From: Patiria pectinifera
Lineage: Eukaryota > Echinodermata > Asteroidea > Valvatida > Asterinidae
Assembly (NCBI GenBank): GCA_029964075.1
Contig: CM057135.1
Location: forward strand, 6,805,001-6,869,000
Direction: 5' to 3'
Length of the DNA stretch: 64,000 nucleotides
Positions within the stretch are counted from its first letter, which is position 1. Each line of letters starts with the position of its first letter. A program made the translations under genes and the position numbers. Below the pieces are notes generated by a model, which was not told where the DNA came from, searched no databases, and saw only the letters and a program-made list of their open reading frames with translations. Of this stretch, positions 1 to 11,110 are shown piece by piece.

Positions 1-433
1 GCCACAGAGCCAGAAGATCCACAAAGAAAACGTCCAAAACGAGATCCAGTAGAAGGGAAACAGGTAATGGGGCCGTTGTCTAATGTGGGAGGGCGCTCGC
101 CCAAATATAGTGTATATTCAGGTATTTGCCATTTTTTTCTCCATTTGCCAAATTTCTAGTGGGTGAAATGAAATAACTCATCACCGTTGCTTGTACATTT
201 CAGGTTATTTTCCCAAAGCAGTGCATTTTTCAATGGAGTGGTCAACAGAGATGCAAGAGTACAGTCAGGAAAAAGGTCGAAGTAAAAGGTTCGGTTACAA
301 GCGAAGGGTTGTGTGTTTTCGATAGAGGTGGAGGAGAACGACTACAGGAGGCAGCAAATGAAAGGAAGGACGAGGAGCTTTTGTTGAAAATAAGACATGT
401 GGATTTGTTTGCTTGTGAAGCTATGTACCACAG
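1..433 (+). CDS. Two exons of a partial uncharacterised invertebrate-family gene
   Basis: Two exons enter from the left edge. Exon 1..63 is open in frame 1 and ends at a GTAATG donor. Exon 204..433 follows a TTTCAG acceptor, is open throughout (about 76 codons) and ends at a GTAAAT donor. Both junctions are phase 0, so the frames join without a stop. The second exon starts VIFPKQCIF, is rich in K and E, and ends HVDLFACEAMYHR. I recognise the pattern FPKQCIF..., then an amphipathic E/K stretch, then a D(L/V)xAxEAMYH motif from a large family of uncharacterised proteins expanded in cnidarians, lancelets and other invertebrates; its function is unknown to me. The usual second Cys of a CxxC pair appears replaced (CIFQW), a sign of decay or divergence. 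No promoter or start is in the window. Confidence 0.6.
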
Positions 434-1600
434 GTAAATACATTTAGTTTATAATACCATTACTGTGAAAATTTGCCAAAGGCCAATGAACATGGTTATG
501 TACTTCTTTTTAATTTTTATGTCCAAAGACAGTTTCTATGAACACGCATAGAATTTCACTCTGAGGGTCCATCCCAGATAGCAAGGCATGCCAACTGAAC
601 TTGTCCCTTGTAAAAAGAATATAATACACAAGGGTCTTATCAGACTTTTCAAAATACATGACACCCTAAATTGTGCCATGCTATTGAAATTGTTCTTTTA
701 TTCCAATGGAAAATTGGTCTTTATAGTAGATCCTAAACATTTAACTTTAAAAATAACATTTTCAATTTTATATGGCAGGTCTTGTTGTTTGAGTGAACCT
801 AAAGTCCACTACAGTCCCTAACGTACCTCACGATACGCCAGACGTTCAGATAGTCGCCGTGGAAGAAAGTGGGTTTTAAAACCGTTCATGAATGTGCCCG
901 TTGGTGGACTTGACGACCGGTTAAAGATCCAGTAATGTCAAACCCGGCACGAGGGGATAGGTAGTTCAAAGACACAGAGAGCACACATAGAGGAAACAAT
1001 AAGAACTCAAAATGCACGCGATATACTCACAGTTCTGTGGTTATAATTTATTACATTTCGATACTATTTTAAAATTTTGCAGCTAAGGGAATTCCGGTTG
1101 TCTTGAAGAAACAAAGGTACTAAATTGAGTTTTTAGTAATATTATAATTTATACTTGAAGGAACAAAAGTACTAAATGGAATTTTTAGAAATATTATAAT
1201 CTATACAATATTTTACAAATAACCAAACAAGGTTAGGAATGTTAAAAATTGTATTCACTTGGAGGTTAGCAGATATGGTTTGAGTATATCATGAGCCTAT
1301 AATTTTTACAGTTTTTACAGATAAAACTTGAAGGCTGAGTTTCAAGGAAAATTATACAAGACTGTTTATAATTATAATGTCTAATGAGGTTATCGACTGT
1401 TTTTAATCGATACGAATCGATCGTTTATAACTATTTATAATAAAATTCGGTGTAATTTTTGATTTAATAGAAAAGAAGGTTGTATGTGTTTAAGGGCGTG
1501 TGGTAAATTATAGGAAAAGTGTGAAAACAATAACCGATATGAACGACTTAAAAAACTTTATCTGGGTAGAGGTAACACCGTACCATGTTTCACGTAGTGA
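434..1600. other. Intron-like AT-rich sequence
   Basis: Between the exon ending at 433 and the next exon-like block at about 1601 lies AT-rich DNA with no convincing coding region. A short internal duplication is visible at 1108-1145 and 1152-1190 (variants of ACTTGAAGGAACAAAAGTAC followed by TAAAT and TTTTTAG). The open frame at 588-821 is low in complexity and unlike a conserved protein. Confidence 0.45.
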
Positions 1601-1723
1601 GCTGCTACCCGTGAGAAAGAGAGAGAGACAGAGGCCAAGTCAGAATCTACTAGAGAGTATCACCAAATGGTTGAAGCACACAGTTTTGCTTTTAAAGAAG
1701 TTTGTAAAGTTGTTGACAGAGAG
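1601..1723 (+). CDS. Probable third exon of the same partial gene
   Basis: In the frame starting GCT at 1601 the sequence reads A-A-T-R-E-K-E-R-E-T-E-A-K-S and continues to EYHQMVEAHSFAFKEVCKVV, ending DRE at a GTATTT donor (1724). The segment EAHSFAFKEVCKVV resembles the helix that follows the cysteine-containing N-terminal part in the family of the upstream exons, so I assign it to the same gene. The acceptor is uncertain: a TGA lies directly upstream in frame at 1598-1600, so the exon would have to begin after the AG at 1600-1602, or the exon is damaged. The longer frame over 1500-1817 is a shadow. Downstream exons could not be identified. Confidence 0.4.
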
Positions 1724-1960
1724 GTATTTCATTTTGCCCTTTATCATGACAAATATTAACTACAGAGTTGAATTTTCAATAACACCGTTCAATGCTACCC
1801 AAAGAAAGTTCTACTAATGTGTTTTATACTCTACTGACCTTTTGCTAGTTTATGGTTACCTAACTAATTATGTCATTGTTATTCAGAATTTTTTAGTTTG
1901 CATGGAAACACTTTTCCTTCACATGCAGAAGTTATTATGCAGAAAGAAAGTGCTGCTTCT

Positions 1961-2036
1961 TCAAGCAAACATGCTAGGTTTAGCGTGCTGTTTTTTTAGT
2001 AACCTCTGTTTAGAGTTCTTTGGGATTTAATGAATT
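1961..2036 (+). repeat. 76-bp direct repeat, copy 1 (copy 2 at 2571-2646)
   Basis: The sequence beginning TCAAGCAAACATGCTAGG and ending GGGATTTAATGAATT recurs 610 bp downstream with three visible mismatches. The two copies flank about 530 bp of AT-rich DNA. This could be a local duplication or the ends of a small element. No terminal inverted repeats were seen. Confidence 0.7.
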
Positions 2037-2570
2037 ATTTTTTTTGGCATTTTGTTAAGTTTGTTGTATTTGGCCTAATAATTCATTGTATTGTTATTTT
2101 CAATTCATGAGTTTATGCATCGATGAAGTTGATTACCTGTAACTTGTTGACGAAGCAGAACATGAACATGTGCAAAAATCACTGTGCAGGATACAAGTGC
2201 TGCTTCCATAACAAATGCAAGGTAAGTTTATACTAATCCGTGTTACAGTTGTTTTCTGTTAACGCCATTTAAATGTTTATTTTGTGCATGAATAAACAAA
2301 TGAAAAGTTTATTACAAAAACACGATAAATGCCACTTTCGAAGATTGGAAACAGCTGTCACACTTTTGTATTCTTAAAATTTCATAGTCTTGAAAAAAAA
2401 TTGAACGTTTTTCAAATGGCTATATCGTGTTTTGGAAATAAACTCTTTGAATGAAAAAAAGAGTAGTCAAAGTGAAAACTTTCCAGCAATTTGTGTATTC
2501 TTTTGTGGGACCATTGCTATTCAACCTACCTCGCATTCTTTATATTCTGGAGGCAATGACTTTCCTCAAT

Positions 2571-2646
2571 TCAAGCAAACATGCTACGTTTAGCGTGTTG
2601 TTTTTTTAGTAACCTCTGTTCAGAGTTCTTTGGGATTTAATGAATT
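2571..2646 (+). repeat. 76-bp direct repeat, copy 2
   Basis: Second copy of the block at 1961-2036, same orientation. Confidence 0.7.
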
Positions 2647-3264
2647 GTTGGTTTGGCTTTCCATGTGTCATTACCCGGACATTATCACGCAGTGAAGACC
2701 GGATCGCCTCCCTGTTATTCCCATTAATAAAAACAAACATGACAAATTTGGTTGAAATGTTCCTTTTTTATTTTCCTTCAACGGTACGCGATACTTCCAG
2801 ACTGCTGCCAAGGCGGGTTTTTTTTTCTCAACAAAGACTTCACCATTAGCCGGAGGTAGGAGTGTTATAACACAAATATATATCGGGATAAAATTGTTCT
2901 TGAAATAGCCATATTAACGATGGAAACGATGATTTCGATAATAATAAACCAAGTTAAACAGCATTTGAATGAAAAACACATGTTTTTTTTATTGATTGAA
3001 GAAATAAACAAATAAACGAAACTACATTACCGTACCTCCGAATAATGGTCGCTTCTTTCGCGGAATAATTACGTCTGGTTTTTTTTCACTGGACGACGCG
3101 CGGCTTTACACTTATTGCGCGTCCGATGTAAACAAATTAGTTCGGCAAACAATGCTCTATAACTTCCATGCGTTCCATTTTTTTTCTATTTAACATGGAT
3201 ATTATTATTAAGCAATCGATTAGGAATCCTTCCATGTAAGTGGTGCTCAGAACTAAAGGGGTTA
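2647..3264. other. Non-coding AT-rich spacer
   Basis: No recognisable gene. Several T and A homopolymer runs are present. The open frame at 2640-2849 has no recognisable domain. Confidence 0.4.
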
Positions 3265-3876
3265 CACGGGGTCTAAAATCCGATGGATCTACAAATATAA
3301 GCCTGGTAAGAACAACTCGGCAGTAGATGCACTTTCAAGGAAACGACAGCCAGAATCGTCAGCTGTAACTATTCCTTCTAATGTTGTGCAGGCGATCTGT
3401 GATGCTCACACATCTACTTCACAACCATTCATAGAAGCCGCAGCGGTACACTGTCAGGTTACGACTCGACAACAAGCAAAACTCCCATCATCTGTGAAGA
3501 TCAAAACCAGTGAGAATGGGCTGCCAGGACTGTCCAAGAAACAACTAGCACTTTTCCAACGTGACGAACCCAGTATCTCCCGAGTCATCATGCTTCTGGA
3601 GAAAGGTAGCAAACCAGACCGTCGTAGTAGAAGCCAAGAGTCGTCGGAATGTCGTATCTACTTCAGACAGTGGGCCAAGCTAGTGTTGAGAGACCATATC
3701 CTCTACAGAACTCGCAAGGCACTGGATGGAACTACTTGAAGTTGGAACGAGGTAAAGGTGGCCATGAAAACATCTTGGTAGTCACCGATCATTTCACCAA
3801 ATACAGTCAGGCTTTCCCCACTTTAGACCAGAAAGCAGAAACGGTGGCCCAGGTTCTTTGGGAAAACTTCAGTCAA
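3265..3876 (+). pseudogene. Gypsy pol: RNase H C-terminus and start of integrase core
   Basis: The frame over about 3278-3739 contains YKPGKNNSAVDALSRKR, the classic end of the Ty3/Gypsy RNase H domain, followed by the variable tether. At 3737 the frame stops (TGA) and homology resumes in another frame with LERGKGGHENILVVTDHFT, the beta-strand region carrying the first catalytic Asp of the DDE integrase core, then KYSQAFPT and ENFSQ. The zinc-binding HHCC region and the strand leading into the core that normally lie between these two parts are absent, which implies an internal deletion of roughly a hundred codons near 3737. The core is cut at 3876 by the LINE insertion. A retrotransposon remnant, not a host gene. 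Confidence 0.8.
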
Positions 3877-4493
3877 TGAGTGAGCGCCAATGTTTAGGCA
3901 GCTCCTACGAATGTGTCGGCTATTTTGTATCTTTTTACTGCGTTTTTGGCTTTTTATCTTATCTTATCTGAACTGTTTGGGCATGTTAGTTACTCGTGAT
4001 GCTGCCTAGCCACTTTTAATGTGACATTTTGCCAGCAAACAGTCATTTTCGAGTGTAGGCTTGGACCTCTACTGTGCTGATATCATACCATCGGATCACT
4101 GGAGCGTTTACCGAGAACCACTCAACCATTTACCGTGTAACGGGTCGACGGACCCTGAGCGCCATGTCACGCATTGTGCACTCCGTTGAGCAGTTATGTC
4201 CGAGTCGATGGCAACATGGATGCTCTTTAACCAGACTCCCAGACACCATTTATCGGTCTTTATGCGATGTAAAACTCTGTATTCGCCATTCAACACCAAG
4301 AAAATACCGTGCTGGTAAGTCTTCTACCAAATATTTGAGGAATAATAAATCCGATGGAAATCTGATCCGTACCATCAGTGGCCAGCGTCCGCCATCTTTG
4401 GCCAAACGAGTGGCTGATCATGTCGGTGCACCTTCCGTCAACTTCGGCAATCTGGTACCTATCAGTCATATGTCTACCTCCAATAGTTAGAAA

Positions 4494-4800
4494 GTGAGTA
4501 ACCTCAGTATCTGTACCCTGAACACAAGGTCAGTCTGCAATAAGACAACCGATATTCCGGAACTTCTTGAAGAGAAGGACATTGACATGTTAGCACTAAC
4601 AGAGACATGTGTGAAAGAAAACGACACAATAACTGTTTCGCAGCTTTCATCAACCAACTACTGTTTCCTTCACAAACCTCGTCTCGGAAAAGCTGGTGGG
4701 GGTGTTGGATTATTGCATAAGTCTGGAATGAAAGTTCAAGTCATTCCGTCTGCTCTGGCAGTGTCATCTCTTGAACACATTGAACTCAATGTTCACTGTT
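4494..4800 (+). pseudogene. LINE endonuclease (EEP) N-terminal fragment
   Basis: Translation from 4494 starts LSICTLNTRSVCNKTTDIPE and includes DMLALTETCV, the strand carrying the metal-binding Glu of exonuclease-endonuclease-phosphatase domains, then GGGVGLL and LEHIELNV. These match the first third of the endonuclease of CR1/jockey-type LINEs. The segment with the Y-R-P, GDFN and SDH motifs is missing: sequence passes directly to the end of reverse transcriptase at about 4800-4815. The AUG is not obvious (GTG at 4494). Non-functional. Confidence 0.8.
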
Positions 4801-4811
4801 ACAACAAGCCA

Positions 4812-5196
4812 ATTCTTCAGGCTGCTCACTGGTACAAAAAAGTATGATCACATCACCCCAGCTCTCATGCAATTGCACTGGTTGCCAGTCAAGTATAGGG
4901 TGATCTTTAAAGTTTGTTTCTTGGTATTTAAGTGTCTCCATGGTTGTGCTCCTAATTATTTGTGTGATCTGCTAAGTACTAGAGTTCCAACTATATTTAC
5001 TCGTTCTGCGCTAGACACGTCTCGATTATATTGCCCTAATGCCAGGCTGGTTTCCGCAGGTGAGAGAATGTTTTCTGTGGCTGGTCCCCACCTGTGGAAC
5101 CAGCTTGAAATTAACCTTAGGGAGTCTTCCAGTGTTCAGAGTTTTAAGTCGGGTTTGAAAACTCATCTTTTTAAGCAAGCCTTTCTTAATTCATAG
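4812..5196 (+). pseudogene. LINE reverse transcriptase C-terminal end
   Basis: The frame used by 4771-5196 reads RLLTGTKKYDHITPALMQLH, WLPVKYRVIFKVCFLVFK and GCAPNYLCDLL, then ends FKSGLKTHLFKQAFLNS followed by TAG. This is the well-known C-terminal tail after the thumb domain in CR1/Rex/L2-type LINEs. Palm motifs, including the YADD box, are missing. The deletion joint with the endonuclease lies at about 4800-4815. The 3' untranslated region runs from 5197 to 5572. Confidence 0.85.
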
Positions 5197-5576
5197 GATA
5201 GTGTGTTTTTTGTATTGGGTGGGTTTATAACGTATAAATTTAATGTAAATTTTTCAATGTATTGATCTATACCTTTTTAAGCAGGCTTTTTAATTCATAG
5301 GTTATGGGTTTTTAATTTCTGGGTTTTTAATGTATGTTAAAAAACAAAACAAAAAAAAACACGGTTTTTAATGGCTAAATGCTTAAAGAAAAAGTATGTT
5401 TTTTTAATGGCAAATTTTTCCTCACTGGACTTGTAATGTAATTGTATGTATTGATCTACATGTTCACCTTTTTAAACATATTTATGCTGTAATTTTTTTA
5501 TCTTTTTAATGTGTACAGCGCCTAAGAGCATATTATGGATCCGGGCGCTATATTAGTGTTAAATATTATTATTCAA

Positions 5577-6330
5577 CATTATGGGTTCCAAGCCCGCATA
5601 CATGCTGACCAAGGTCGAAATTTTGAAGGTGTAGTCATACAAGAACTGTGTAAGGTGTCTGATATCAAAAAGAGTAGGACGACCCCATACCACCCTCAAG
5701 GAAACGGGCAGACCGAACGTTTCAACCACACGTTGATGAACATGTTAGGAACTCTCGATGGAAGCCAGAAGGACTGGAAGCAGTACGTTGGCGTGATGAC
5801 TCACGCTTATAACGCCACATGCCATGAAACCACCGGCTATCCTCCCTTTCTTCTCTGGTTTGGCCGTCATCCTAACCTCCCCGTCGACCTCTTGTTTGGA
5901 GTCAATCAAACCGAGGATACAACTCCTCTCGACTACGACGACTATGTACAGAATCTAAAACATCGCTTAACCGAATCCTACCAGAGAGCAAACGATCTTG
6001 CGAGCAAGGCCAAGCAGAAGCAATAACGAATGTACGACCAGAAGACTCGTGATGCTCCCCTTCAACCAGGTGACCGCGTCGTCGTACAGAATAAGCACAT
6101 ACAGGGAACACAGAAGTTGGCTAACCGATGGGAACTTCACCCGTACGTAATCATTTCGAAGCAGGACAACATCCTCGTGTACACAGTCAGGTCTTCAGAA
6201 ACAGGCAAGGAAAGAACAGTGCACAGAAATCTTCTGACACCGTGCATGTTCCTCCCGGTCGAGCCTCTTACCAAGAAAGTGTCACCATCAAAATGCATCG
6301 ACCACAAGACAGATGACAAAAATGAACAGA
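5577..6330 (+). pseudogene. Gypsy integrase, catalytic core remainder and C-terminal region
   Basis: After the LINE, the integrase continues with HYGFQARIHADQGRNFEG (second catalytic Asp in ADQG), SRTTPYHPQGNGQTERFN (the catalytic Glu region, TPYHPQGNGQTER), and HAYNATCHETTGYPPFLLWF. A TAA at 6025-6027 breaks the frame, which goes on with YDQKTRDAPLQPGDRVVV, a GPY/F-like module, up to about 6290. All three DDE-region motifs of the second half are readable, so decay is moderate. Typical Ty3/Gypsy, clade not determined. Confidence 0.85.
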
Positions 6331-6518
6331 AGGTGACACCATGCAAAATTCACGTTTCCGCGCGTGGAAACGGTTACCAAAATCAGTATGGAAACCAACC
6401 CGTTTTCTCCCTATTTCCGTCCGTCTCCGGCGATCAATTACCTATCCAATTACCATTAGTTTACAGGCTAAGTGAGTGCACCCATCGCTCCCTCGATTTA
6501 CGCACCTATGGAAGCTAA

Positions 6519-7199
6519 AAGTGGAAATCCACGTACAGTTTCCAACGTTTGTTGTGCTTTTGTAAAGCATGGAAACGTGCTCAAGGACATTCGTTAATTG
6601 AGTAGTATATTCAGCCATAATGATGGAAAAAATGTGTGAAATATATCAGTTTAACAAAGGCTTCCCAATAATACATATCTTTTTCATTAATTAAAATATT
6701 CCATCCTTTAGTCACCCTGTTCCCCGGCAATAATCCTCCCCTCCAACATACCCCCCCCCCAACCCTCAGAAAACACACACATTCTCGACCCTCAATTTGA
6801 TGACACAATTCAAGAACAACTCACTAAAAACTTTCTGAAGGTGCGTAATATTTTATTCTGGATCACCTTTTTAACAATATTACACAAATAGGTTAAGATC
6901 ATTAAGGTCTTTGAACATTAAAACCCACTCCTGTTTATCAGTTAAAAAAATATTACAAAAGCATTATCAAAGTATAGATTATTATGCATAATTATTCATT
7001 TACAGAAACATATACATGGATGGATATTTAGTGTATGATTTCACATTATTTTGTATGGAACGATTCGTTTGACTACCATCTTGGGGAAAAGCTAAAGTAT
7101 TTCTGTTTTAGTTAGCAACAAAATCTTCCCTTTAAACGATCATCCAAAAGGCTATATTGTTCAACAATACATGTGTATTTACAAAAACCACACTATAAG
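6519..7199. other. Non-coding region
   Basis: AT-rich, with a poly-C run at 6750-6760. No gene or LTR recognised. The downstream edge leads into the tandem array. Confidence 0.4.
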
Positions 7200-10100
7200 G
7201 ACTACATGTACAGCTTGCACCGCCCACTCCAAGGCCTGAGAATCCATGTTTTTGATAAAAAATGCCAGTTGCAGGTCTCCCGCCAAAGTTTAGGCACTGT
7301 GTGGGTCGTGCTTTTGATTGACCTCGCGCAACCGGCTGGGAGTTATAACCGAGTCATAATGATGTGGGTTGTCAGGACAAGGCCAGCATATAGATGGGTA
7401 AAAGCCGCTGTGGAAGAATTGGAAAACCATTCACTTTTTTGCACATGCATCGTTATAAAAAAAATATACTCTGGTGATAATTAATTTTCATGACAGTTTT
7501 GGGACAAAACAAGCACATCACATTTGCATTTTCATTGCATAAAAAAACCCTTTCAGGAAAATGTAAGCCACAAAATTCAGTAACTATATAGACGTGTTAT
7601 TCACTATGTTTTAACATTGTACTGTAGACTCCTTTTGTTGAAAAATGAATGCATATACATGTAATTAAGAACAAAAGATGAGCTTGCATGTGAATAGTAC
7701 GGAACTCTTATTTTCAAGGGTTAACAAGGAACCGTTTTTTGTCTTTCATCAATCCCAGAATTAGGATCCATTACTGATTACACAAGTCTCGCTTTCAAAA
7801 GAAAAAATAGCTTATTTTTATGATTTCTGTTTATCCATCCACCAATCTCTGTGCATGGCACACCAAGATCGAACTAAAAACCATCACCAATTGCCAGCAC
7901 AGAGCTCCTGGATCGGGAAAAACTAGCCGTTATTTGCATTTTTTTTTTCCTTATAAAATTCGGAAAAGAAGTCTGTTTTGAAAAATTATGAAATTAAAAA
8001 AAACCGCTTATGCATGATTTCATAAGTAATCAGTATCTGGATTGGACTGGACTAAATAAAAAAAAAACAATCCTTTGCTAACTGACGCAACATGAATACA
8101 ACAAGAGAGAATAAATTATTCACACCATATATAGTTCTCTTGTGTTGTCATAAAGAAATACATGTACATATTTACATGAATACAGCACACTCAAGGATGA
8201 GCAGTTCAAATGTTCTGTCTCACAAATTCTAGTTTTCAATACAGTAGTTGTTTCTTTGTATAACCAAGCAAATTATAAATGTGGAAGTCCCAATGGCCTT
8301 TTTGCTACAAAGTATATGTACATGTATTTTACTACGAGCCTAGTTTAGGCTCCGCCCACTCCAAAGCCTGAGAATCATGTCATTGATAAATATGCCAGTC
8401 ACAGATTTCCCGCCAAAGTTTAGACACTGTGTGGGTCGTGTTTTCTGATTTACCTCAGTGACCTTGGGCAACCGCCTGCCATTTACAACTCGGAAACAGT
8501 TGTGAAACAAAAAAAAGCCTCCCCGAAATGATTCGTATTTTGTCAGGAATCTGTAGGCTACAACTAGTACAAGAGCCAGTACCAATATCGACGTGTTTTT
8601 CACACAGGTTACTTTTGTTAATGATGCGAATGGATAGTAAAAAAAATAATATGAGCTTGCTTGTCTGTAAATAGAACGGAACTCTTGTTTTTTTCAGGGT
8701 TAACATACAACAACATTTTTTCTGTAATAAATTCCAAAATTAGGAACAGAAAAGATATGAATCTCTTATTGGTTGCAAAAGTCTCGATTTTAAAAGAACA
8801 ATTGCTACACTTAAAATCATTTGTGTTTATACTGTGTATCCATCCATGTGCAGGATCGAACTGAAAACCATCACACATTTTAGGCACAGAGCTCCAGGAT
8901 CGGAAAACACTATATATACTTCCTTTCTGTTATTGTTCGAGGAGATTCGAAAAACTGTCTGTTTTTAATACTTTTGTTGCAACAATTTGAAAGCAACGAT
9001 GTATTTCTTTCAACGGTCATCAGTATGGATTTAGCTGCGCTACAAAAAAAAACATTCCATGGCAAACTGATGCAACAACTGTATGCCCCTCGAAAACCAT
9101 TTCCTAACTATTTACACACATGTTTGACGTGACTAAAAAGAGAAAGGCATTATATTACGAAAGGTAGAGTTCTCTTGTGTTGACATAAAAAAACAGTAAT
9201 GAATACAGCATAATTACCATCATGAAGCTAAAGTAAGAGCAGTTCATTTTTAACGATAAAACTACATAACGACAAAAATTATGGTAATTCGTAATTGCGT
9301 GTGGCTTTTGTAACTTTGCCGGGCCTGCAGGGCTGAGGATAAAAATCTGTTATACAATAATTGGGTTTTATTCATTAACCATCCAAATTCATGCAAGTTT
9401 CACTGGCCTTTTTGTTGTAAATTTGCAAAATATTTTCTTTACGCGTACTTTAAGCTCCGCCCATTCCGAGACCGGTGTGGCACTTGTCATTAGTAAAGAA
9501 TGCCGCCCAAAAAATTAGGCACTGCGTGGGTTGTGTATTTGACCTCGCGCAGCCGTCTGGGATCCATACGCGACTGAGCCGTGTGTGGTTTAGGACAATG
9601 GTTCCGTTTATTAAGTGTATATGTATTTCTAGAAAAAAATGCATGTATATACCCTGACGATTATTAATTTTCTATGACAGTTTAAGGGCATAATAAGTCT
9701 TCCGACATCGCTGGCATTTTCATCAATAAAGAACCCTTTCACTTTTCAGGAAACTGTATAGCAAGATAGTAGGTCTAACTATTAAAAGTGTTTTTCACAT
9801 AATGCAGATCTCTTTTGTTAATGTTACGATTGAAGATAATAATCAAAAACGAAATATGAGCTTGCATCAGTTGCATATGAATAGTGGGACTCTTATTGTA
9901 GGGGGTTAACATCGAACAGCCTCTTTTCTGCTATAACTTCCAAAAGCACCCCCCCCCCCAAAAAAAATCAATGCATTACTGATTACACAAATCTGCATTT
10001 CAAAAAAATAATAATAATAAAATAAACTCGCTTCACTTTAATATGATTTTTGTTAATATTACTCTGTATTCATCCATCAATCTCTGTGCATGGCACACCG

Positions 10101-11110
10101 GGATCGAACTGAAAGCCATCACCCATTGCCAGTACAGAGCTCCAGGATCGGGAAACCTATTGCAAACATTCGAAAAAGAAGTATGCTTATGCTCTCGAAA
10201 ATTTAAAACAATTGTGTATGTTTAAACGGTCAAGGGTAAGTTCTGTGATAAAGCAAAGTACAGGTAAAGCTATATCCTTGATAAACTGAAGCACACAATT
10301 GAAAAAAAAAATCCACACTTTTCACACCCAGGCATGCTCGAGTAGTCAATTTTTGTATCCACAGGTGCATTGACTGAGGATTGACCTCAGCAACCTTGCG
10401 CAGCCGTCTGGGATTTATAATCGAGCCCGCAGGACAAGGCCATTATAACTTAGGTTCAGTCTTTAAAGAGCAAGTATAATTATAGCACGCACCGCAATAT
10501 GGAAGTTTTAGATGGATAGACAAAGAAGAAATAAACTGTACAATCAAACGTATTTAACCTGGGCCTGTAAAACAACCCTTCAGGTAACTGTACGAGAACC
10601 TGCAGTATAACTATACTTTACGGGTATTTTTTTGTATAAAGGCCTACAGGGAAACAAAATTTGCTGAACAGTTGTGCGTGTGAGTATTGCCGAACAGTGC
10701 AGTGAGGGTTAACTTGAAAGAAACTTTCCGTTGTTTTACAACACAGATCTCCAATCCATTTCAATTAAATGCTCAGAATTATCACTTAGTTTCTCTGCAT
10801 GTGATATGTCTTGCAATAATTCGATCTTGTATTTCCACCACCCATCTCTGTGCATCGAGATACCAGAATCGGACTACAGAAGCCATCACCCATCCCCAGT
10901 TCACAGAGCGCCAGGATCGGGAAATATTGCTATTTCAAAAAAAAAAAAAAACGTAAAAATCCTTCGAATGCACTATTCAAAATATTCATATGCACACAAA
11001 GTTACATACACTGTATTGTATCAATAACATGTCACCGTTTAATATATGGAGTGATTCGTAGTGCGATTGTTAAACACCTACACGAATTCATGATAAAACT
11101 AAAGTATCAG
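7200..11110 (+). repeat. Degenerate tandem array, about four units of 0.9-1.1 kb
   Basis: Two marker blocks alternate. Block A (GCACTGTGTGGGTCGTG then TTGACCTCGCGCAACC-like) occurs near 7299, 8430, 9521 and, decayed, 10380. Block B (CTCTGTGCATGGCACACC then GATCGAACTGAAA-like) occurs near 7849, 8847, 10081 and 10843. A third shared block, TGAGCTTGCATGTGAATAG-like then GGGTTAACA, occurs near 7679, 8651 and 9856. The order is preserved, so the region is a diverged tandem repeat. The short open frames inside (for example 7173-7484, 9475-9657) are by-products. Confidence 0.75.
7849..7925 (-). repeat. tRNA-like promoter motif within array unit (also about 8845-8910, 10081-10160, 10843-10925)
   Basis: Read on the minus strand, the best copy (10081-10160) has TGGCAATGGGTGATGG followed by AGTTCGATCCCGG. 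These resemble pol III A and B boxes (TRGYNNARNGG and GTTCGANTCC). Spacing is shorter than in most tRNAs, and the cloverleaf was not verified. This could be a tRNA-derived SINE remnant that was multiplied with the array. Confidence 0.3.

Larger units (their letters stand above)
3877..5572 (+). mobile_element. CR1-like non-LTR retrotransposon with internal deletion, inserted in Gypsy integrase
   Basis: The insert lies between two copies of TCAA (3873-3876 and 5573-5576), a 4-bp target duplication. Removing the insert and one copy leaves the integrase frame uninterrupted, which fixes both ends. The 3' end carries the typical CR1/L2-like tail: GTGTACAGCGCC, a short stem with GGGCGCTATATTAGTGTTAAA, and an (ATT)n end. 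Inside are the N-terminal part of an apurinic-type endonuclease (4494-4795) and only the last part of reverse transcriptase (about 4812-5196). Length 1696 bp, far shorter than a full CR1 (usually 4-6 kb). Upstream of the endonuclease (3877-4490) is a 5' untranslated-like region with an open frame at 4074-4490 that I do not recognise. Confidence 0.85.
3265..6518 (+). mobile_element. Decayed Ty3/Gypsy-type LTR retrotransposon (pol remnant), interrupted by a LINE
   Basis: The remnant consists of the tail of RNase H and part of integrase at about 3265-3876, and the rest of integrase with the C-terminal chromatin-binding-type region at about 5577-6300. A CR1-like LINE is inserted at 3877-5572. No LTRs could be recognised at either side, so the outer limits are approximate. 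Frameshifts, an in-frame TAA at 6025-6027 and a probable internal deletion near 3737 show the copy is dead. Confidence 0.75.
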
